Positions 22,301 to 34,538 of a stretch of 64,000 bases of DNA are shown here, one piece after another. This DNA comes from Nymphaea colorata. Taxonomy: Eukaryota > Streptophyta > Magnoliopsida > Nymphaeales > Nymphaeaceae. The stretch's first letter is position 1. The number at the start of each line of letters is the position of its first letter. The stretch spans positions 5,678,704-5,742,703 of the forward strand of contig NC_045139.1 in assembly GCF_008831285.2 (NCBI RefSeq), given 5' to 3'. Position numbers and translations under genes: made by a program. A model generated the notes under the pieces. It was not told the origin of the DNA. It worked only from the letters and a program-made list of their open reading frames with translations, and did no database searches.

Positions 22301-25300
22301 TGCAAAACAAGTCTCTGCTACCTTCAACAATTTCAAATCAGAATGCCTATTAAATATAGAAAGAGCATTGTTGTGGTTTAGAACAAAATTTCTGATGTTT
22401 CTGACATCATGCTCAAGCTCCTCAATCCATGAACACAAGAAACTGACATTTGGATCATCTTTTGATGGGTTGCAAATACTTTTAAGTGCTAGATTTATAC
22501 TGTGTGCCACACAATGAGTCTAGAATATGTGACCATACTTGGGATCACTTGCCAAATTCATTACTGCTTGTTGGCAAACTGGAGCATTATGAGTAATAAT
22601 TTGCACAACATTATCTTCACCCACTTCTTTGATGATTTCTATAAATAGCCCTTTTAAATACTCAACATCTTTATACTCCCTGGATGCATCAACACATTTC
22701 AAGAAGATTGGTCCATCAAGCGAATAAGCAATAAAATTTATCAAGGGCCGCCTTTGTATATCAGTCCACCCGTCAGAAACAATGGATACTCCATATTGTT
22801 TTCATGAAAATTTCTTCTTCTCTAATAATTTTTCAATGTTTGTCTTCTCTTCTGTAAGAATTATTGTTCTTAACTTCTCTGAACTCGGGGTACATAACCA
22901 CTTAAACTGCAATTAGCCAAACCTCTAACAACATCTTTCCAATAAGGACTTCTGGCTACATTAAAAGGAAGTGAACTTGCAAAAAAGAACCTTCCAATCC
23001 TTCTATCCATCTCTGTCGTTCCCATATTATTGAATGCTTGTGCTAATGTTTCTTTTTTTTGAAGCATCTTCACCTTCTTCAATAGCATAAAGAGGAACAG
23101 ACACACTTGACTTGGATGAAGATTTCTTCGTTTCAGCTGCATCCTGTTCTTTTTTTAATATCTTAATCTCATCGTTGGTAACTTTTGGGCATGGTCTAAT
23201 TCCAATGCCTGAAATATGCAACAAATGTGCCTTGCAACGTGTATAAGAGCCCGTGAACATCATATCACAAGATTTACAAGAAAACATTACATTCCCACCA
23301 CCACCTGGTCCTTTTTCTAGTTTCTTCACATAGCGCCAAAGTGGCTGAGATGGATTATCCTTCTCTACTGTAGCGGTATTAACACTACCACTGCTGCTTT
23401 CTACATTTCTGCTTCCTGTAGGCATCATTTCTTTTCCTTTATCAGCCATTACAACTTATGTTTTAAAAGCACCTACCTAGCAAAAGAGCTGCAACACAGA
23501 ACCAATAGAAACAAGGATCATTCCAAATAGACGAATCCTCTCACGAAACGATATATCATAGCAATAACTAGGGAAGACGCAAAGATGAAAAATCTGCAAT
23601 AGGAGACTCAAACATTCTCATTGCCGAACACATTTATCAAATTATCAACACATTGAATAATTCCAAACACTATAAAATCCTGCGTCTCATAAAGAAGGAA
23701 GATCTTGGATTAATAAACTCCAACCTTAAGAAAAGAAAGAAGGAAGAACGTAAAAGGGAAAAAAAGCTCAAAGAACCAGATGAACAAAAAGCACTTGAAC
23801 CCTGTTTGAGTCTGATGTTCAGCAAGAGACCCAGGGGCTCGTTTCACTCCAACACATTTCCAATGTTATGAAAAATCCAGCAATGAAGTTCATTAAATTC
23901 AAGAAAAAAAAACATAAAACAATTTCATGTTAATTGAACCAAACAAAAGAACTAGACGAACAAAAAGCAATTGAATTCGAAAACAAGAAAAAAAAAGAGG
24001 TACAACAAGCAACAATTTTACGAATCCAAAGAAAAGGAAAAAGAAGAAATGGGACAGGGAGAACGATCGGTCGACAACACTAGTAAAGTAGGAAAACCAA
24101 CCACGACTCATGACACCAAGAGAGAATAGGTGGGAGAAAACCACACAGAACCGAAAACAGAAAATAGAACAGGGGTAATAGACACAAACTCAAACATTAG
24201 AACCAAAAACAGAAAATAGAACAGGGGTGGCCGTCGTCGCCGGCGGCGAAGGCAGGGATGGAGTAGATGAAAATGAAAAGAAAAATGAAAAAAATACCGT
24301 GACAGTCGCCTCCTGCCATCGCCTCCTTCCGTCGCCGGTTGCTGCTGCCATTCCGCCCCTGCCTTCACTGCCGCTGCCTTCATCGCCGGACGTCGCTCGA
24401 TGAGAGGTAAGACAGAAGCCCTTAAAACTTAAAACGAAAACATGTTTTAAGTTTTAAGGGTTTCGAACTTTTTTTTTTTTTAACGTTGAAATGGTTTTAA
24501 AAGATAAAATCAAATAATCGTTAAAATTAAAAACAGACATTTTTGGACTCAGTCAAATTTGACCGTGTCCAAAAAAGGACGGATACGGCCTCCGGTGCGT
24601 TGACCGTACGCTGCACCATTGGCGTACCCAAGCCCGTACCCATATCAGTACCGGTGTCGTACTGGTACCGGGCGGGTACTCCTCCTTTGGAGGAGTACCC
24701 GTGTAACACAGGTGTAGACACATCATTATGGTAAAAATCATGTTTGCTGACAAGAACAAGTAAAACTGAGTAGGTTTTCTTTCATTCATTTAGGAAGATT
24801 TGTACCAAAAATCAGGGCATCAGAAAAGGTTAGCACCAAAACCTGGTCCTAGAAACCAGGTTATGGTAAAGATAAACTAAAGTGAAGCAAATTTCAGTAA
24901 CCATTTTCTGGCCACTGTTTCGGAAATGGGGCAGCTAAGATAGTCAGAAAGAAAGCAGAATCAACCCTAGCCAATGAATTTTGTGGCCAACGGGAATGAA
25001 AGTCAATCAGCTAGCTATGAAATGCGCTAAATGAGTCAAGAAGTTCAAAATGAAATAAATTGAAAGAAACAAAAGTTTGATAATGTTTCGGCCGGCATAT
25101 GACACGAAAATTAGCTTTGAGTTGAATAAACGACCAATTGTTTCTGCAGAGACAAAATTTTCTTTCTCTGCCGTCTTTGGTCAGTGATAACAGTCAGAGC
25201 AGAGCACCAAAAAGAGTGGTGCCAGTTCAGCCATTCTTGGCCGACCTCTGGCCAGAAATGCCAGGCAAAGCATGCGAACGGTTACCACCATCCTCCTTGG

Positions 25301-28300
25301 GTGTTCAGTAGAGGAGAAGTGGGAAAGGGAGGTTACCACCACCCATAGAGTTGGATGTCTGTCTTTGCTTGCGTAATGTTATATATATATATATAAGTAT
25401 GTATGTACACACACACACACTTTCACTCGGAGATATCAATGTTAATGCATTTTTTGTGTGACTAACACTCTGTTTGGATGGAGGGACGTAGAAAAGGGTA
25501 ACCAATTTTGTGCTTGGATGTCTAACTATGAGTCTATGACTGAGAGAAAAGAAAGCAAGGAAGACAACAAGTAACTTTTTTCCCTCCCATCCCTTTATTT
25601 TCCCGTCTGTAATCATTTTTTATTCTTTTCTTTTCCTTTAATTTCCTTTCCTTTCCATCCTTTTGTTTCCCTTAATCTAAACATAAGAGTGCAAATGTAT
25701 GTTCATTCTAAAGACCTCCGGATCAACAAGAAATTCATGTTTCGTTGATGCATAGATATAATTTTATAAGCTGATAATTTGTTGACTGCCAACTTTTAGA
25801 TCCTTACTTGATCGCATCTATGCATGGAAAAACTGATTTTGCATTGATGTCTTAGGTATTCAGATATGACTGTTGCACTATGTCATTAGTGTCATGTTAA
25901 GCAAATTACTAAGCTAAACTACATTTTACTCCACCATGCATGATATTTTTCACAGACACAGGATGTGTTAAAGTTGATAGTGAACACATACCTTTGCTTT
26001 TCTACATTTCTTTAACATTGGAGCTTATTGTATTGCTGATCATAACATATGTAACGCCTTTAGATTATAATGTGGCAGGCATGAGGGTAGGCTGATCAAA
26101 ATTATTATTAAGAGAGTTCTTAGTGAATTAAATGAGGTCCCCTTTGATGTAGCAAAGCAACCAATTGGGATTGAATCCCGTGTAGGAGATGTCATAAAGA
26201 TGCTGGACATGGAAGGCAATGATTTTAGAATGGTTGGAATCCATGGTGAAGGTGGAATAGGGAAGACCACCATTGCTAAGGCTGTTTACAACCAATTGTT
26301 CCCTAATTTTGAGAGCAGTTGCTTCCTCTTTGACGTTGGCAAAGTGTCAGTGCAATCCAATGGACTTGTCACTCTGCAGAACTGTCTGCTCAATGATTTT
26401 TTGAAAACAAAGAACATATCAATATCTAATGTCGAGCAAGGAATCAGTATAATTAGAAGGAGAGTTAGTCGCAAAAGGGTTCTGCTTATTCTGGATGACG
26501 TTGATCATATAGATCAACTAGGTAAACTTGCAGGAAGTCCAAACTGGTTTGGTGAAGGAAGTAAGATCATCATTACAACAAGAAACAGAGATTTGCTAGT
26601 AAAGCATCACCTCAAGGAGCATGAGATATACAAGCCTAAAGAACTGGATACGGATCAGTCACTTCAATTGTTCAGTCGCCATGCATTTATGAATGACAAA
26701 CCAATGGAGGGTTATCTTGAGTTGTCCAAGAAAGTTATTAGATTCACAGAGGGGCTACCATTAGCACTCGAAGTGTTTGGTTCACTTTTTTATGACATAA
26801 GAACTAAAAATGAGTGGAAAGAAATGATAGAACAGTTGGAACGTGTTCAAGACAAGGATATTTATGAAAAACTGAAAATAAGTTACGAGGGACTGACTTC
26901 TGAAGAAAAGATAATCTTTTTAGACATTGCTTGTTTTTTCGTGGGATCAGGAAAAGAAGATGCAATTTTAATGTGGAAGGATTGTGGCCTTTTCCCAAAT
27001 ACAGCAATTAAAGTCCTTGTTCACAAATCTCTTGTTAAGATTGACAAGGACAAGGATAAATTTGTAATGCATGATCAAATACGGGATATGGGAAGAAAAA
27101 TTGTCCGAGAAGAAGGCCTTTTGTACCCGGGGCTGCGCAGCAGATTGTGGGGTGTGGATGACGTCTTGCGAGTGTTGGAAAATCCAGAGGTATGATCTTA
27201 CTGTTGACAGCTTATACCATTTTAAAGAACTAACTCTGTTAATTCTATGACATCAAAATTTTTGTAATACTGATATAACCAGGTCCAAGGTTCGACCTTT
27301 ACTTAATTACTTTAACAGAACTGGCTGCTTAGAAAAAGTTTTACTCATTGATGTGACCACTCCATGCATCTGGAGCTAATAATGTTCTGGACTACCGTCC
27401 AAGAATGTAGACTTGGATGGGTCTTTCAAGCTATAAATTGGTTGTAGGAAAGTAAAATATGTAAGTGTTGAATAAGTCAAACAGCTTTTAATTTCTTCTT
27501 AAGCTGCATTTTTTTTAATTAAATGTTGCATTCTTGCTAATAGTAAGTTTAACAACATCTGGGTCCCGGTTCAGATAAAAAGACCTGCCTTCTTTTATTT
27601 GGGTTGATGGACACTGTTGGCTAATGCCTTTGTCTACATGAAAAAAGTTAAAGCATCTATTTTTCTGGCATTGAGGTTATGGCCATGCTGCAAGTGATGG
27701 CCAATCAAAGATCCGAAACACAGTGAACAAGGTACAATGTAACTGTGTAAGCTGTTTGTGTAGTTCCCTACACAAAATCTGAGTGCTTTTTTTGTGACAC
27801 TGATAGAGAAAGGAGAAATATTTGCAGAAAACATTGCTTTGCTGGTGCAGCCCAGCTGGTGGGACTTCTTTTTAACCAATAATTTTATCAAGGTATCATC
27901 AGTCAAACCAAGTACTATATACAGCAACTGAATAGGACTCAAATACAGCCAAACTAGCCCCTAAATCAAGAACGCAGACCCTCAATGAACTTCTGATCAT
28001 TAGGGTCTTAGTTACCAAGGCTTAGTTTAAGTCCACACCATATCAGTCAGTTACATTTCCTAATCCTTTATCATGACTGGCATCAGGTAATTTTCAATCC
28101 ATTCTTATCTTATGGTGAATGCTGGCTTTACATTTTTATTTTTAGGAAACCCGGAATGAGACTGAAGGCATCTTCCTCTATTTCACCTCCCAATGGAAGA
28201 GACATCTTTATCTTTCAACGAAGGCCTTTTCGACAATGCCCAAGCTCAGAATGCTAAATCTTAATTTTTCAACATTCCAAGAATGTGATCTTCAACATTT

Positions 28301-31300
28301 TCCTCGGAAGCTAAAATGGCTGGAATGGAGAGCATGCCCCTTGGAGTCCTTGACATGGGATGGCAATCTTCTGGATCTTGTTGTTCTTGATCTATCTCAC
28401 AGCAAGGTAAAGCAAATATGGAATGAGAAGACACTGAACATGGAGCTCAGGGGACCGTTACATCGAGGAAACATGGTAAGTACCATTAATTTGGTAAACA
28501 CAAAAGTTGTATGCATTAATGGCAGCAATTATTTATGCTATGAAACCGAATTTTTCAACTGTCAGGATGCAGAAGAGGGAATTGATGTGATCTTTATTAT
28601 TGAGATTTTTATCATAGGGAAGTAGGTTTGTCTAGGGTTTGGTCTTGAGACTTTTAACCATAAAAAAACCACCTCCCTAATGCCTAGCATCAGCGAGGCT
28701 TTGTCTTTGCCACTAAAATGTACCATAAGTTGGATACTCTCAACCATGCTGCTAGGTTTAGCAATGACAAATTCATGAGAGAGCATTGGTGTTTAGAGAA
28801 CATTAATGCTAAACTGATCATGTTTTAGTTCTTGCATGCTCTCTTTTTCTCATGAAAGAAATGGTTGGCAGGTATTTCGCAGACTGAAGGTTCTCAATCT
28901 CAGCGGTTGCTCAAGTCTTGTTGCAACTCCTGACTTTGCTTGTGTTCCATGCCTGGTGAAGCTGATACTTGATACGTGTTATCATTTGCTTGAAATTGAT
29001 GAATCAATTGAATGTCTTGAAGATCTGGTTTACTTGAGTATGCAGTGGTGTGTAGCTTTAACAGAACTGCCCACTGGTGTTACTAAATTGGGCTCTCTGG
29101 AAATCCTTAACCTCTCTAATTGCCAGAATATTTGGGCTTTGCCAGAACGAGTGGGGGAAATGGAATCATTAACTGAAATGTGCCTTGACTCCACCCAAAT
29201 AAGAAAATTACCAGAGTCCATTGTGGAGCTGAGTAACCTATGTAAGCTATCCTTAAAGGAATGTGCATTGTTGGAAGAGCTGCCACATTGCATTGGGAGA
29301 CTGGAATCGTTGCAGGTGATCAACCTTGAAGGAACTGCGGTAACAAAATTACCTGATTCCATTGGCGAGCTTAAAAGCCTCAATCAGCTGTCTCTGAAGG
29401 GTTGCAAATTATTAGAACTACCAGATTCCATCGGGCAGTTGGAATCTCTTCGGGACCTTATCCTTGATGTTGCTTTCCTAATGTCTATACCAGATTCCAT
29501 TGGCAATTTGAACAGTCTTCACCGGCTATCTTTAGAAGGTCATGAATTAATTAAAAGTGCACTGAGTTCTACAGAGAGAGAGAGTCCAGAGGAGACAATT
29601 ACCGGGTGCAATCTAGTAACAAGACTGCCTGATTCTATAGGACACTTGAGGAACCTCCATCAGCTATGGGTAGATGGATGTCCTTCACTGGTAGAGCTGC
29701 CAGATGCCATTGGAAACTTAGAGACCTTAGAGGAGCTCACCCTTGCTGGCACTAAAGTAAGAAAATTGCCCTGTTCAATAGGGGAGTTAAAGAACCTCTA
29801 TATGCTATCCTTGAAGGATTCTGAATTATTGGAGGAACTGCCACAATCCATAGGAAATTTAGAGTCCTTAAGAGAGCTTATTCTTGACAGATGCACTTCA
29901 TTAAGAGACATACCTGATTCAATAAGATATCTTCAGAATCTTTCTCAATTATCTTTGAAGGAATGTAAGTCTCTAGAAGAGGTACCAGATTCATTTGAAG
30001 ATTTAAAGTGTCTGAAAGAACTTATCCTTGAAGGTACTTCACTGAAAAGGTTGCCTAATTCTATAGAAGGCCTACATAACCTTATTCAGCTGTCTCTTAA
30101 TGGCTCAGACCTTTTTGAAGAACTACCAGATTCAATTGGAAGGTTGGAGTCCTTAAAGGAGCTCAATCTAGATTCCACCAGAATAAGAAACCTACCAGAA
30201 TCCATAGTGCATCTGAAGAACCTAAATCAGTTATCTCTGTATAAGTGTGAATTACTAGAGGAAATTCCGGAGTCCATTGGAGAATTAAAAAGCCTTGAGA
30301 GTATAATGGTAGATGAATGCGGAAAGCTCAGATCTCTGCCAGATTCAGTTGGGTTACTGGAAAGACTTGAGACACTGTCAATGAATGGGTTGATGGACAT
30401 GAGAGTTCTGCCTTCCTCCATGGAGAAGCTGAAAAGCCTGGTCCAGTTAAACATATCAAACACTGGAATCAGGGAAATGTTCCATGAGTTTGGAGGCCTC
30501 ACGAAGCTGAAAACTATAGATCTGAGCAACAACCCTGAGCTAATCGCTCTTCCTTCGAGCTTTTTTCTACTCAGCTCCTTAGAGAAGTTGGTTGCCCATG
30601 GTTGCAACTGGCTAGAGGGTGTGGATGCTACTTGTTTTGGAAAACTACCATCTCTAAAGATACTAGACTTAAGCCATAGTGGATTCTGCAGCATACCATC
30701 AAGTGTCCGTAGGCTTTCTTTGTTGGAGGAATTAATTTTAGAGGACTGCAAGAGGATTCAGTCTCTGCCTCGGCTGCCGCCTTCTCTGTGTACCCTCGAT
30801 GCCAATGGGTGCACAGCATTGGAATCGATCTCAGACATTCCTAAATTAAAGGTTTTGAGTAACTTAAATCTACGTGGGTGCAGGAAGCTTACGTCTCTCT
30901 GTGGCCTTGAGCGATTGAAATACTTAACATGCTTATACATGGATGGCTGCGAAAGCCTTGGTGCTGACATCATGGAAAGTCTTTCAAAGGTACTTGCTTG
31001 GTGTGGTAGCGTGCTTTCCATAAAAAAGAAAAAGAATTTAACTCTGTAGACTAGCAGTTGAAGGCATTGTCACAAATATTGTTCTCAGATTTTTATTAGC
31101 AAGGTTTTTTTGATGTTCTAATCGGAAAGTTTGTTTTTGTCAAGCAATTCTGAGAAACTTAAAGATTAAAAAATATAATAAGAAGAACTATGAAATTTTG
31201 GGTTTTCTACTAATTTTCCTGCAAAGACTTTTTTTGGTACATAAGACTTTGGGCAAAAGTTCAAAATATTTAGTAATGTTAAAAGAAACCTCAAAAACAA

Positions 31301-32190
31301 ATTGAATTTCTTAAAATCATAATAGAAATTGCAATTTTTCAAAGTATGACAAAATTTCCCAATTTTTCATTTTCCTTTTTCCATTCTTTTGCTTTTTTAG
31401 CAAAAAATGCCGATATTTGTGACGGTGGTCAAAAGCCTATCTTGTATGAAATTAAAAGGGTCCTGCAATGTTCTCTCAGTTTTCCATAAAAGGCTGCTGC
31501 CTCTTCTCCTTTCTTCCCATAATATACTAATTCTGAGATTCCGAGTACAGGAGCACAAAAGGACGCTGTCGTCAAGCCTGTAGTTCTGAAAATCATGCCA
31601 CCATGCTTCAACCTCTTCTGCGTTTCAAAGTTAAATCGATGTGCATACATATGGCAGCTGCCTGGGGAACCATTTGGCTTAAAACTCTTCCATCTTAAGA
31701 GCCATGTAGGCTATACCTGTCGGTTGGAGGATCATGCTTTATATATACTTATGCTTAAATGTTATTGCAGGCATCGTTCGAGAACTTGGAGGTGTGCCAA
31801 TTCTCTGGTAGTCTGATTCAGTGGAGCCCTCAAGAACGAAAGTTGTTGTTCGGGATTCCAGAGAGTGATCAAGAGCTAGTCCATCTGAACGTTTATGGCC
31901 GAGTCAATTCTTGCGATGGCCAAAATGGTGGTGGCTGCAGCACCATTCCTGTTCATATTGAAGTTATGGGAGATGACCAAGTTGTCTTTCGGACAACAAG
32001 AGAAGCTCTCTGTAACTCTGAGCATGAATCCGACGGTGGCCACCACAGCTACCAAGTAAGCTTTGAAAGCGAGGACGATAAGTTGGATGCCTATTTGAGA
32101 AAGGGATTCAGGAAGATACGGGTATCAACAACCGGGGATTTCTGCAAACATATGACTGGAGGCGACGTAATGCTCCTCTACAATGTCTGA
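19350..32190 (+). CDS. TIR-NBS-LRR (TNL) immune receptor, five exons, 1534 residues
   Basis: Exons: 19350-19975, 26079-27189, 28146-28475, 28872-30989, 31771-32190; all introns GT..AG, phase 2 then 0,0,0. Residues 11-29 form a hydrophobic segment, a likely membrane anchor. The TIR domain (about 62-205) starts FDVFLSFRGEDTRKTF and has the putative NADase Glu137 in SRWCLMEIAK. The NB-ARC domain has P-loop GEGGIGKTT (265-273), kinase 2 RVLLILDDVD (342-351, final Asp typical of TNLs), RNBS-B GSKIIITTRNRDLL, GLPL (434-437), RNBS-D FLDIACFF and MHD (539-541). About 800 residues of LRRs follow, dominated by units like LPDSIGxLxxLxxLxL. Exon 5 adds ~140 non-LRR residues (post-LRR domain, perhaps a jelly-roll C-JID). 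TNLs sense pathogen effectors and signal through EDS1. Everything needed looks intact; the first intron is swollen to 6.1 kb by a hAT element. Confidence 0.95.
20928..24711 (-). mobile_element. hAT transposon, 3.8 kb, in intron 1 of the TNL gene
   Basis: A perfect 8-bp duplication GTGTAGAC (20920-20927 and 24712-24719) flanks a 3784-bp element. The left end is CTATGTCACATGGGTATG; the right end reverse-complemented is CTGTGTTACACGGGTACT, differing mainly by transitions. Subterminal regions at both ends are packed with GGGTACGG/GTACCC words. It encodes a decayed BED/DUF659/hAT-dimerization transposase on the minus strand (21215-23449). The remaining 1.2 kb (23450-24711) is non-coding leader with an A-rich and a GC-rich part. 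A perfect duplication with a broken transposase suggests it moved fairly recently, perhaps mobilised by a sister copy. It lies wholly within the intron, so the TNL reading frame is unaffected. Confidence 0.95.
21215..23449 (-). pseudogene. hAT transposase (BED finger, DUF659, hAT dimerization), broken
   Basis: The minus strand starts with ATG at 23449. A BED-type zinc finger follows (VMFSCKSCDMMFTGSY... KAHLLHI). The 'FFASSLPFNVARSPYWKD' region, DUF659 core (SIVSDGWTD, PLINFIAYSLDGP, VVQIITHNAPVCQQA), AHSINLALKSIC and later NNLLHCMAHSLNPKYY follow. The dimerization domain is SSCCERNWSTYSQIHNIKRN and DLVYVHSNLRLLSR (near 21500). A last small exon (21347-21215) ends EPVVPFNLDDATEE. Breaks seen: a frameshift in an A-homopolymer near 23058; a second shift near 22892; a TGG-to-TGA type stop near 22806; and a TAG after YGHIF near 22520 where the family has Trp. 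Possible further shifts near 22050 and 21840-21600 were not resolved. No intact transposase can be made from this copy. Confidence 0.92.
25378..25420. repeat. (TA)n-(CA)n microsatellite in TNL intron 1
   Basis: About nine TA units, a short GTATGTATG bridge and eight CA units. Confidence 0.9.
25466..25691. mobile_element. Candidate MITE, CACTCTGTTTGGATGG ends, TNL intron 1
   Basis: The left end CACTCTGTTTGGATGGAGGG pairs imperfectly with the reverse complement of the right end, CACTCTTATGTTTAGATTAA. The 226-bp body is non-coding, with a pyrimidine-rich right half. I see no clear target duplication, so class is undetermined. Confidence 0.5.
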
Positions 32191-32394
32191 TTTCTTTGTT
32201 CCAGCAGCTTGTGAGGAAGTTCTCTGTATTATACATTTCATTGATTCTTGTTGACCGTTGTTCTAAACCCAGCAAATATTTGGAGACAACCAATATGTAT
32301 AAATAAATAAATTCTGTGAGACTGGCGTTTCCTTTTATATTTTTTCGTGGAGGTGGCCAATTTTAGTTTTGAAGTCTCGAGAAGTTGAGGTCTA

Positions 32395-32660
32395 GTTCTT
32401 CACTTGGAATTCATTGTGGAGCTTCATCTCAGGGCATTATCTCAAGACACTAAAAGCTAGAAGAAGGACTTGCAGGAACATCATCTCAAGACACTATTAG
32501 TCAAAAGAAAAAGGATTTCATTGTGGGGGGCATCATCTCAAGACACTAGAAGCCAGAAGGACACTTGGTCCAGTTCTTCAGACTTTATTGCGTGGGCATC
32601 ATCTCAATACACTAAAAGCTAGAAAGAGACTTGGGTCCAGTTCTTCACTTGGAGGATCAG
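32395..32660. repeat. Degenerate minisatellite, unit about 60-70 bp
   Basis: Four irregular units share CATCTCAAGACACTAAAAGC and TTGGTCCAGTTCTTCA-type segments. Copies differ by small indels, so it is older than the other tandem repeats in the window. Confidence 0.8.
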
Positions 32661-32818
32661 TTTCCAGCTCCCTAAAAGATAAGGAACAAGTTCAATTAAT
32701 CTTGTTTACGACATATTCGAGTATTACCTCACCCAGTTGCACGCGCATGATGATAGCTTTTATCATTATTTAAACTTTGTTAATTGTTCTTTCCAATATC
32801 ACTTACGTTGAAATATAT

Positions 32819-32821
<3 letters not shown>

Positions 32822-32859
<38 letters not shown>
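32822..32859. repeat. (TA)n microsatellite
   Basis: About 19 TA units. Confidence 0.95.
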
Positions 32860-32862
<3 letters not shown>

Positions 32863-33167
32863 TTCACCAAAAACAGCCGAACGGGCCTGGCCCGTGTAGG
32901 GTCTCAGGAAAGAAATTAAGATCCAATTTTTTTAGAAATGCCTTTTGAGGACCTTAAAATTTTCACAAAACACGAACGCCTCTCCTCAAAGAAATTTCCA
33001 GATCTGATTGATGGGTTTAGGATTCTGTACTTATCTTTTAACTTCGGATCATCAGCCCAAATTTAAGAAAGTAACAATTAGGGGCTTATATTCTAATGAA
33101 ATGGCGACCCCACCTCATTGAAAGGAAATCTACAAAATCCTTAGTTGAATATCTTCACACCGCTATC

Positions 33168-33176
33168 TATATATAA
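33168..33176 (+). promoter_or_regulatory. TATA box of the small membrane-protein gene
   Basis: TATATATAA lies 71 bp upstream of the chosen ATG (33247), followed by a CT-rich leader. This spacing suits a plant core promoter with a 5' UTR of about 40-45 bases, and argues against the upstream in-frame ATG at 33145, which would precede the TATA box. Confidence 0.7.
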
Positions 33177-33246
33177 TGCTGCCACTCTACGTTATCAGTC
33201 GTCACAGAATACAGATCTCTCTGCTTCTCTCTCTAGAGGAGGAAGA

Positions 33247-33690
33247 ATGGTTCTCTTTGTTAGCGCCATACTGAACACCTTCTCTGGTGTTGTGAATCTA
33301 GCAGCCATGGCCATCTTCAGGTCAGTGGCTGCCCTCCTGGTCCTAGCAGTTCATGCACTAAAGTTTCCTGCCGTTGCCTGCGGTGTTCTCCTCAAACAGG
33401 TCGCTCAGTTTCTTCTCTCTGTTTTGGCGCACACAGTTGAGTTCTTGGTGGATGTCCTGTTCAAGATTGCATCCGCGTCTGTTGATATCTCGCTGAACTC
33501 CGTCTCCGGCGTCGCCAGCGCAGTCGGCTCCGGCGCCTCTGGGCTGGTTGGCATGACCAAGATTGCATGGAACGGCATACCGCCGGCGGCAGCTGGGCTG
33601 ATCGAGGGCTTATCTGGTGCGGTTGAGATTATTTTCAATGTGTGGAATAATTTCTTGGAGGCAATTCAATATTACAAGAAGAAGGCCTAA
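33247..33690 (+). CDS. Small hydrophobic protein of unknown family, 147 residues
   Basis: A single-exon frame starts MVLFVSAILNTFSGVVNLAA and ends EAIQYYKKKA. Hydrophobic stretches cover about residues 4-30, 33-52 and 58-80, followed by a Gly/Ser/Ala-rich amphipathic section (SVSGVASAVGSGASGLVGM) and a short basic tail. It is probably membrane-associated or a self-associating amphipathic protein. I do not recognise the family. Support for reality: a TATA box at the right distance, GC-biased third positions compared with the AT-rich surroundings, a purine-rich context before ATG (GGAGGAAGAATGG) and an AATAAA-rich 3' flank (33868-33890). It lies 1.06 kb downstream of the TNL gene on the same strand, but nothing ties the two functionally. 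Confidence 0.75.
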   Translation: MVLFVSAILNTFSGVVNLAAMAIFRSVAALLVLAVHALKFPAVACGVLLKQVAQFLLSVLAHTVEFLVDVLFKIASASVDISLNSVSGVASAVGSGASGLVGMTKIAWNGIPPAAAGLIEGLSGAVEIIFNVWNNFLEAIQYYKKKA

Positions 33691-33929
33691 AGTTTGTTGG
33701 TGTTTTCTCATCTTAACTCTACCATGTATAGTTTGTGTATGTGCAAGTCCTAAGTGCTTTTTGGTGTCCCAATTTTAATTCCGACACAAATTTTTTGTAC
33801 GTTAACTCTCCCTTTCTCTCTCTATCTCTCTCTAGCTACTTCTTCAAGACTGATGTGTATTATATATAAATAAATAAATAAATAAATAATTTCTAAGATG
33901 AAAGAAAAAAATATATTGAGGGTTTCAAA

Positions 33930-34077
33930 TAAGAGTGAACATCCCGCTTTCGATGACTAAACCTGACCTAGTAACTAAATGAGTCGAGCTTAGGCTGCTA
34001 ACGTATGCTTCGGGTCAGCCCGAGCGCGCCTTTACCATCCCATGGGCCTGCTCGACCTGACCCAATGCCCAGTCCTA
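33930..34077. repeat. Fragment resembling the GAGTCGAG/GGGCC MITE families
   Basis: Contains GAGTCGAGCTTAGGCTG, GGGTCAGCCCGAGC and GGGCCTGCTCGACC. It ends GCCCAGTCCTA, which resembles the right end of the MITE at 6309-6566. The left end is not recognisable and no target duplication is seen. Confidence 0.4.
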
Positions 34078-34472
34078 ATTATAAACCTTGCACGAACCTA
34101 CCATGGTGCCTCGGTAATTTCAAACACCTTTCTAGACAGTAGATCTGAGATAGACAAATATGCACCAAAGGCCGTAGAAGGTACTTTTGATTGTTTTTTA
34201 TAGAATAATAGATATTTTAGATTTTTTAAAACTTTTTCATAATTTTTTTTACATGTCAAAAAGGTTTTTTTTTAATAAAAAAAAATTGGACATTATACAC
34301 CCTACCTCCCTGCACACTTGGAAGACCTTCACAGATTCATAATGAATCTCAACAATGTATCATATCCAAATTATATAATATCGTCAACGCGCATTTTGAT
34401 TAGAGTAGATGGAATAGGTTGCATGTAGCTTTTGCTTGGATAAAAAAGTATATAAATCCACCGCCCTTTTCA

Positions 34473-34479
<7 letters not shown>

Positions 34480-34532
<53 letters not shown>
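34480..34532. repeat. (TA)n microsatellite
   Basis: About 26 TA units. Confidence 0.95.

Positions 34533-34538
<6 letters not shown>

Larger units (their letters stand above)
32191..33167. other. Spacer between TNL and small membrane-protein genes
   Basis: Starts with the TNL 3' UTR (AATAAATAAAT-type poly(A) signal near 32301), then a minisatellite (32395-32660) and a (TA)n tract. No coding signal. Confidence 0.55.

Noticed and set aside
28836-31021. Long antisense frames across the LRR exon (for example 30751-30227 minus, 29383-29030 minus)
   Set aside because: They are mirror images of a codon-biased LRR array, lack domains and have no splice or start support.
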